Positions 6,356 to 10,921 of a stretch of DNA of 10,921 nucleotides are shown in pieces. The stretch spans positions 1-10,921 of the forward strand of contig NZ_CALDKF010000038.1 of the NCBI RefSeq assembly GCF_937898925.1, written 5' to 3'. How positions within the stretch are numbered: the stretch's first letter is position 1; the number at the start of each line of letters is the position of its first letter. A program made the position numbers and the translations under genes. The stretch is from an uncultured Methanobrevibacter sp. (GTDB lineage Archaea; Methanobacteriota; Methanobacteria; Methanobacteriales; Methanobacteriaceae). The notes beneath the pieces are model-generated. The model was not told the DNA's origin and searched no databases. It was given only the letters and a program-made list of their open reading frames with translations.

Positions 6356-7081
6356 TTATTTTTTAAAATGTTCTATGACCTTTTCTAAATCAGCATCTTT
6401 TATAAGAGGCTCTTGATTTTTTCCCTCTTTGTAATATTCTTGGTCTCTTTTAGAAATAGTGATATTATCAAATCTAACTTTACCAAATCCTCTACTTCCA
6501 CTTCCACCAAGATAATTATCTTCTAAAAGACTCATAGATTCAAATAAACTTAAAATATTTTCATTATCTCCCTCATATACACTAAAAATAATTTCAAAAT
6601 TGAATTTTGAACCTTTAGGAATTCTTTCAATGTTACGAGGATTTGCAGAAGCATTAATTCTATTTAATGTATTTTCATATTTTAACTCAGTTCCTCTAAC
6701 AACCTCTTCAGTTTTTTTCCATAAATCTATTGTCTCTTCATTAGGAAAAGAATCTCTTACGATAATCCTTGTAGGAAATTTGAATTCTTTTTGAGTGTCT
6801 GCAGAAACTCCGAATATTTGAGCTGCAATTGTATTTTCATCTGAAGAAACTTTTCCTTTATTTTTTATCACATCTTGAGCTGAATCCTTATCACTTAATT
6901 CAAGTAGTGACCTTAATTTACCTTTCAATGATGAACCTGGTATAAATGGTAAATCTGAAGTAGAATCTCTAATTACCACATTATCTGAGCCGCCAATTTC
7001 TATATTATCATTAGATCCCCCAATATGAAGGCCTGTTTCACAAACTATTTCCCCTTTAATTATATAATTTTCTTTAAACAT
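6356..7081 (-). CDS. csm3: Csm3, backbone RAMP and target-RNA nuclease
   Basis: Csm3 polymerises along the crRNA and cuts the bound target RNA at 6-nt steps. The N-terminus ETGLHIGGSN (15-24) and the loop IGGSDNVVIRD place Asp33 exactly at the catalytic aspartate known from Streptococcus thermophilus Csm3 (D33). IPGSSLKGKLRSLL (47-60) is the RAMP insertion motif, and LGGSGSRGFGKVRF (191-204) the C-terminal Gly-rich loop. 241 residues, slightly longer than the bacterial ~220. The start has a GAGGTGA ribosome-binding site, 31 bases after csm2. All residues expected for target cleavage are present. Confidence 0.96.
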   Translation of the reverse strand: MFKENYIIKGEIVCETGLHIGGSNDNIEIGGSDNVVIRDSTSDLPFIPGSSLKGKLRSLLELSDKDSAQDVIKNKGKVSSDENTIAAQIFGVSADTQKEFKFPTRIIVRDSFPNEETIDLWKKTEEVVRGTELKYENTLNRINASANPRNIERIPKGSKFNFEIIFSVYEGDNENILSLFESMSLLEDNYLGGSGSRGFGKVRFDNITISKRDQEYYKEGKNQEPLIKDADLEKVIEHFKK

Positions 7082-7112
7082 TATTTCACCTCAAATAAAA
7101 TTAATATAACAC

Positions 7113-7541
7113 TTAACCATAATATTTATGATATGCTACAATTGATTCAAAAAATTTGATAAAAGTATTGAAACTTTTTAATTTTTCTTCATCAGATCCG
7201 ACATCAACCTTTTCCATAAGTTTAATTAATAACCTATAAAATGGTTTTGGAATATTTTTTCTACCTGCAGAAACAGCTAATTTTGGTTTTAAAAGATAAA
7301 ATTGAGGTTCCACAACATCCCAAGTTAAATTTTCTTTTTGTTCAATTAATCGTATAGCTGCAAAAAACTTTCTTAATTGGCTAGTTTTCAAATCATCTGA
7401 GTTTTCAGCAACAATATCAGCATATCCACCAACATCAGCATAAGTTTTTACAGGAATCTCATATAGTTTATCATAACCATCTATCATAGAAATAATTTTA
7501 TTTATTTCTTCTTCTTTTTCTTTTTTAGATTTTTTTGCCAT
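7113..7541 (-). CDS. csm2: Csm2, small helical subunit of the Csm complex
   Basis: Csm2 forms the inner filament that lies along the target RNA opposite the Csm3 backbone. The 142-residue protein begins with a charged Lys/Glu stretch (3-12). It then has the family's core TSQLRKFFAAIRLIEQ (53-68) and a second helical block around KPKLAVSAGR and FYRLLIKLMEKV. Helix-rich, no membrane segment. GGTGA lies five bases before the ATG, and the gene sits 21 bases after cas10, where csm2 normally is in III-A operons. Confidence 0.93.
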   Translation of the reverse strand: MAKKSKKEKEEEINKIISMIDGYDKLYEIPVKTYADVGGYADIVAENSDDLKTSQLRKFFAAIRLIEQKENLTWDVVEPQFYLLKPKLAVSAGRKNIPKPFYRLLIKLMEKVDVGSDEEKLKSFNTFIKFFESIVAYHKYYG

Positions 7542-7562
7542 TTTTTCACCTTTAGAAATTCA

Positions 7563-10208
7563 TTAATTTCTCATTCTTAAACTTACCCAAGAAACTGGAA
7601 TTTTTATCCAAGGTAAATAATTTGTTTTTTTATCCAAATATTTTTTAACATTTTTGTCCTTAATTAATCTTAATTTATATTTATATAAAGGAACATAGGA
7701 TTTTTTATTTAATCTTTTAGTATTGATTTCATACCATTCATCATATTCTGAAGTAATTTCTGAAGACTCTTCAAAAGTAATTTTACATAAATTTAACATA
7801 GAATAAATAATGCCTTTAGATACTTTTCCACTAATAACATATTCTTCTAAATCTTTTCCAAATTCATATAAATCATAGAATCCTTTAAATCCAGTTCCTT
7901 TTTCATTCCAACTTACAACTTCACCAAATAAACAGATTTTATCTTTTTCACATGACTTAGAAGCCTTTAGATACTCTTCAGCCATATTTGCAGCTTTTCC
8001 TATAGGGAATTTTGGTGAAACAATTGAGATTCCTGCAGATAGATTAATGGAATCATTATCGCATGTCCATTGTTTAAATTTAGATCTCAATTCACCTGCA
8101 AATTCAATTATATCATCATAAGGACCTAATACAAGCAAATCATCCCCACCAGAGAAGTTAATATATATTGTAGGAATTTCCCATCTTTTCAAGGTTCTTC
8201 TCTCTTCTAAATCAAGTTCAGATTTTGCTTTATAAACAGTGATGAATTCATCTTCAACATTATCGTTTTGTAATTTAAGGTCAATTTTCTTAAACTTATT
8301 GTTTTTAGCATTTTCATCAAGATTCAAAGCATCAATATCACTATAAACAACATAATTTGAAGCAATATCATTTACAAAACCAGAGAAGAATAAATCTAAC
8401 TGAGAACTTAAAGTAGACATTCTGGAAATGCTCATTCCAGAAATGAACTCTTCACTATCAGAATTATCAAGAAGTTGATCGAATCCACTTGAGAATATTT
8501 GTCCTAAATTATCCACATCCATCTTCAATATGCCTAATTTATTGGAACCTTTACTTATTTGAGCTAAATGTTCAAAGTATAAAGGACCTTCTTTAGGATA
8601 TTTAGGAACTGTATTTCCAATAAAACTAAAACTAAATGAGACTTTCTCCAAACTACTATCATCAAATTCATTAGCAAACTCTAAGAAATCTGTGTCATTT
8701 AACTTGATAACCTCAAATTTATCTGCAAACATATCCAATTTTTCAATGAATTTGATTAAGTCAGAACCGGACTTATAAGACCTGAAGAAATTATAACCCA
8801 CTTTCAGATATTCATCAGAAAATGCAAAATCTCTTTTTGCATCCTTAAAGTCATATTCTTCATTTAAAAATGCTTTTATCATGTAATTGGAATTTGCAAC
8901 CTTTTGACCTAAGCTTTCATGAGATTTACAACTTGGACAAACAAAATCATCTTCATTTTCTTTATGATATAACTTTCCACAAACGGAACATATATCATCA
9001 TAGATGATTTCTTCATCAAAATTGAAAACATCTTTAAGGTTATCTACAAATTTGTGCTTTTTATCTTCAGTCAATAAGTCAGTTAAATGTTTCATTAATT
9101 TACCGAAGTTATTTAAATCATATGATTCATTATCTTTAGGATCTTTAATTGCACAACACTCTTCAGTTGCAATAGCTAAATATAATTCAGCGTTAAATTT
9201 TTCTATAAATTCTTCATTAACCTTATTTTTAATTTCTTCCAATTTTACTTTAGCATTTTCTGTATTTGGTGCGATTATTGTAAATCTTCCACCTCCACAG
9301 AACAAAATATTAGCTGAAGTCAATTCCAATTCCTGCGCAATCTTGTCTGCAATTGCATTTGTCAATAAAGTCAAATACAAAGACCTTCCTCTTAAACGTT
9401 TACTCATTCCGCTTTGTGCTTCCTGAGGAGAGGAAATCTTAAATATGAACTTTTGAATACCTGAAATATCACCATTAATGGCCAAATAAACATTCTGATG
9501 ATTGGTTTGAGTTAAATTCTCATAAGAATCCCTATCAAATAGGTACCTGCATACTGCAAGAGCTGCAGTTGTTTTGGAATGGTCATATAAAGAGATATCA
9601 GGAACAGATACATAAACTGCAGAAGGTATGGTTGAAGTATATTTTTTCATTAAAGCAAGTGTTGTGTTGAAATCAAAACGCTTTAAACTGTTCATTTCAT
9701 TTGAAAATTCTGCCCATAATTGCTTATAATCTGGCTTTAAATTCCAACCAGACATGATTTCCTTAGAAGAAATTTTAGGTTTTAAATCTTCAAAAGAATC
9801 TTCATTTAAATCAATTTTCTTAAATGGAACATAATATTCTTCAGATTCTTTATTATCTCCAAGTTTAACTTCTGAGAAAATAGAAATCAATGGAGTTAAT
9901 GATGTATCGTTAGCTTCCCCACTAGTTATTCTTTCACTAGAAGAATGATGATCCGCCTTCTGAAGCATTTTACATAATTCAGGGTAATTAGAAGCACTAG
10001 GATTATGATGGTACAATGCTAAATCAATAATGTCATCATTCCAATATTTGCTTAAAAAATCAGCGGACCATTTAGCATGAGCTCCGTTTCTTCCGTGTTT
10101 TTCCATAGGAATTTCAGAATATTTACCGGTAACCTTATCACCAGTACGCTGATGAAACTTACCGATATCGTGAAGTAAAGAAGCAAATTCTAAATTTTTC
10201 CTATCCAT
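7563..10208 (-). CDS. cas10: Cas10/Csm1, large subunit: HD domain plus cyclic-oligoadenylate-synthesising Palm
   Basis: Signature subunit of type III-A; it senses target RNA in the Csm complex and makes cyclic oligoadenylates from ATP. Numbered from ATG 10208 (881 residues): an N-terminal HD nuclease domain with LLHDIGKF (H13, D14) and further histidines in YHHNPSASNYP and KADHH; the first Palm at GDISGIQKF (246-254); a four-Cys zinc-binding element C407/C410/C424/C427 (CSVCG...CPSC); the second Palm from KMDVDNLG (562-569); and the cyclase motif GGDD at 687-690. Both HD and GGDD are intact. An in-frame ATG at 10247 would add 13 residues, but ATG 10208 has GGTGA six bases upstream and gives the usual MDRKN..FASLLHDIGK start. 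First gene of the seven-gene operon. Confidence 0.96.
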   Translation of the reverse strand: MDRKNLEFASLLHDIGKFHQRTGDKVTGKYSEIPMEKHGRNGAHAKWSADFLSKYWNDDIIDLALYHHNPSASNYPELCKMLQKADHHSSSERITSGEANDTSLTPLISIFSEVKLGDNKESEEYYVPFKKIDLNEDSFEDLKPKISSKEIMSGWNLKPDYKQLWAEFSNEMNSLKRFDFNTTLALMKKYTSTIPSAVYVSVPDISLYDHSKTTAALAVCRYLFDRDSYENLTQTNHQNVYLAINGDISGIQKFIFKISSPQEAQSGMSKRLRGRSLYLTLLTNAIADKIAQELELTSANILFCGGGRFTIIAPNTENAKVKLEEIKNKVNEEFIEKFNAELYLAIATEECCAIKDPKDNESYDLNNFGKLMKHLTDLLTEDKKHKFVDNLKDVFNFDEEIIYDDICSVCGKLYHKENEDDFVCPSCKSHESLGQKVANSNYMIKAFLNEEYDFKDAKRDFAFSDEYLKVGYNFFRSYKSGSDLIKFIEKLDMFADKFEVIKLNDTDFLEFANEFDDSSLEKVSFSFSFIGNTVPKYPKEGPLYFEHLAQISKGSNKLGILKMDVDNLGQIFSSGFDQLLDNSDSEEFISGMSISRMSTLSSQLDLFFSGFVNDIASNYVVYSDIDALNLDENAKNNKFKKIDLKLQNDNVEDEFITVYKAKSELDLEERRTLKRWEIPTIYINFSGGDDLLVLGPYDDIIEFAGELRSKFKQWTCDNDSINLSAGISIVSPKFPIGKAANMAEEYLKASKSCEKDKICLFGEVVSWNEKGTGFKGFYDLYEFGKDLEEYVISGKVSKGIIYSMLNLCKITFEESSEITSEYDEWYEINTKRLNKKSYVPLYKYKLRLIKDKNVKKYLDKKTNYLPWIKIPVSWVSLRMRN

Positions 10209-10252
10209 ATTATTCACCATAATATTAAATTCAACAACAATGTACAAAATAA

Positions 10253-10280
10253 GATTAAATAATTATTTTAACTAATTTCC
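10253..10280 (-). promoter_or_regulatory. Possible promoter of the csm operon
   Basis: On the minus strand GGAAATTAG precedes an A/T-rich box TTATTTAATC (about 10254-10263), 45-55 bases upstream of the cas10 start. That would allow a transcript leader of about 25 bases carrying GGTGA. In sequence this A/T-rich many TATA-like boxes exist, so this is only the best-placed one. Confidence 0.3.
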
Positions 10281-10619
10281 GTTAAAATAAAAATAATAAA
10301 ATTTAAAATAAAATGACTTGTTTTAAAAATTGCATATTGAAAAAAAAGTTAAAGTTTTATTCTAAATAAACCTTATTTTTATAGATAATTTTTAATTAAT
10401 TGAACAAAAATCTCAATTACCACCTAAACCCTAAAATTGTTATTTTATATTATGTCAATGGTAGATTATAAAGATTTATATTTAATCCTAAAAAATATCT
10501 TTAAGAAAATTGTGAAGAAAAAATAATTCAATAGAGTAAATTTTAATAAATGAATGATCTCTTATATTCCTCTAATATATCAAATAATGGTTATAGGCAT
10601 TTTTTATACTTAAAAAGAC
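10281..10619. other. A/T-rich region without a recognisable gene
   Basis: This stretch lies between the csm operon promoter region and the right leader. It contains only tiny open frames: one of 24 codons at 10452-10526, Lys-rich at its end, and one of 35 codons at 10550-10657, both on the plus strand. Neither has a convincing ribosome-binding site or a recognisable sequence. I see no RNA gene, CRISPR repeat or insertion sequence in it. Confidence 0.6.
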
Positions 10620-10682
10620 AAACATTTTATGTTTTTATAGAAAATAATGCTAATTAATTATTATTTCTATAAATAAATGTTT
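10620..10682. repeat. Imperfect inverted repeat just inside the right leader
   Basis: The left arm (10620-10647, beginning AAACATTT and containing TTATAGAAA) matches the reverse complement of the right arm (10660-10682, containing TTTCTATAA and ending AAATGTTT), with a few extra bases in the left arm. A run of T continues past the right arm (10680-10686). It could be a hairpin terminator on the plus strand or a boundary element before the leader. The pairing is visible; the role is open. Confidence 0.45.
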
Positions 10683-10706
10683 TTTCTTAAAATTTAATTT
10701 TTAAAT

Positions 10707-10921
10707 TTTTGTGCAAACCTCTTATTTTTTTCAAATTATCATTATTTTTTTACAGATTATTAATTTTTCAATATTTCATTTTATGCATTTAATAGCTGAT
10801 TATTGTAGTTTAAATTTTTTATTTTAGTTTTTTTAGATTATTTGTTCTTTAATTTTTAAAGAAAGGATTAATTATTTTTATTTTTATTAGTAAACTATTT
10901 ATTTTAATTGTGCAAATATAT
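10707..10921 (+). repeat. Leader-like inverted repeat, right copy (probable CRISPR leader pointing right)
   Basis: Reverse-complement partner of 1-216: identical over the outer 55 bases (10867-10921) and clearly homologous inward to GTGCAAACCTC, after which similarity ends. The motif TTGTGCAAA appears at both of its ends (10709-10717 and 10908-10916). As a CRISPR leader it would drive an array to the right of the window on the plus strand, opposite to the cas genes. No coding capacity. The alternative is the second terminal repeat of a mobile element. Confidence 0.8.

Noticed and set aside
6600..6794. 64-codon plus-strand frame
   Set aside because: It lies wholly within csm3 on the opposite strand, whose product is clear; a chance frame.
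9004..9426. 140-codon open frame on the plus strand
   Set aside because: It is the antisense shadow of cas10 between the zinc element and first Palm; no recognisable protein features or ribosome-binding site.
10452..10657. Two small plus-strand frames (24 and 35 codons) as possible small genes
   Set aside because: No ribosome-binding sites, no recognisable sequence, and frames this short are expected by chance.
1..10921. Casposon (Cas1-encoding transposon with terminal inverted repeats)
   Set aside because: The long inverted ends recall one, but there is no family-B DNA polymerase, cas1 sits with cas2 and a complete csm operon, and the ends behave like leaders. A mobile-element reading is kept only as an alternative.

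Overview
The window holds one complete type III-A (Csm) CRISPR-Cas locus, all on the minus strand, set between two long inverted copies of a leader-like sequence that form the exact ends of the window. The DNA is extremely AT-rich, intergenic stretches are almost pure A/T, ribosome-binding sites are of the GGTGA(T) archaeal type, and the Cas6 looks like the Cas6b of methanogens. This suggests a methanogenic archaeon of the Methanobrevibacter/Methanobacteriales kind. That is inference; no rRNA or other marker is present to confirm it.

Layout in transcription order (right to left): cas10/csm1 (HD and GGDD motifs intact), csm2, csm3 (catalytic Asp33 intact), csm4, csm5, a CARF-HEPN effector of the TIGR02710/Csm6-like kind, and cas6b (His38 and His40 intact). 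These seven genes are 1 to 31 nt apart and look like one operon. A T-rich spacer with a 40-bp tandem duplication and oligo-T runs follows. A second unit, cas2-cas1, then starts at its own TATA-like promoter. An inverted repeat covers the region from that promoter to the cas2 ribosome-binding site and start codon.

The outer 1-216 and 10707-10921 are about 215-bp inverted copies of each other. They are identical over the outermost 55 bp and more divergent inward. They are best read as the leaders of two CRISPR arrays lying just outside the window on either side and pointing outward; terminal inverted repeats of a mobile element are the alternative. The exact 55-bp identity also looks like a short-read assembly breakpoint.

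How the genes work together: Cas6b cuts pre-crRNA, Csm1-5 form the crRNA-guided complex that cleaves target RNA, and Cas10 makes cyclic oligoadenylate. The CARF-HEPN protein is the likely second-messenger-activated RNase, and Cas1-Cas2 acquire spacers. The main surprise is cas1. Its true start at 1290, with a strong ribosome-binding site, is in a different frame from the body of the protein, so the gene carries a frameshift near 1150-1203. The effector side looks intact while adaptation may be disabled or may depend on another cas1.
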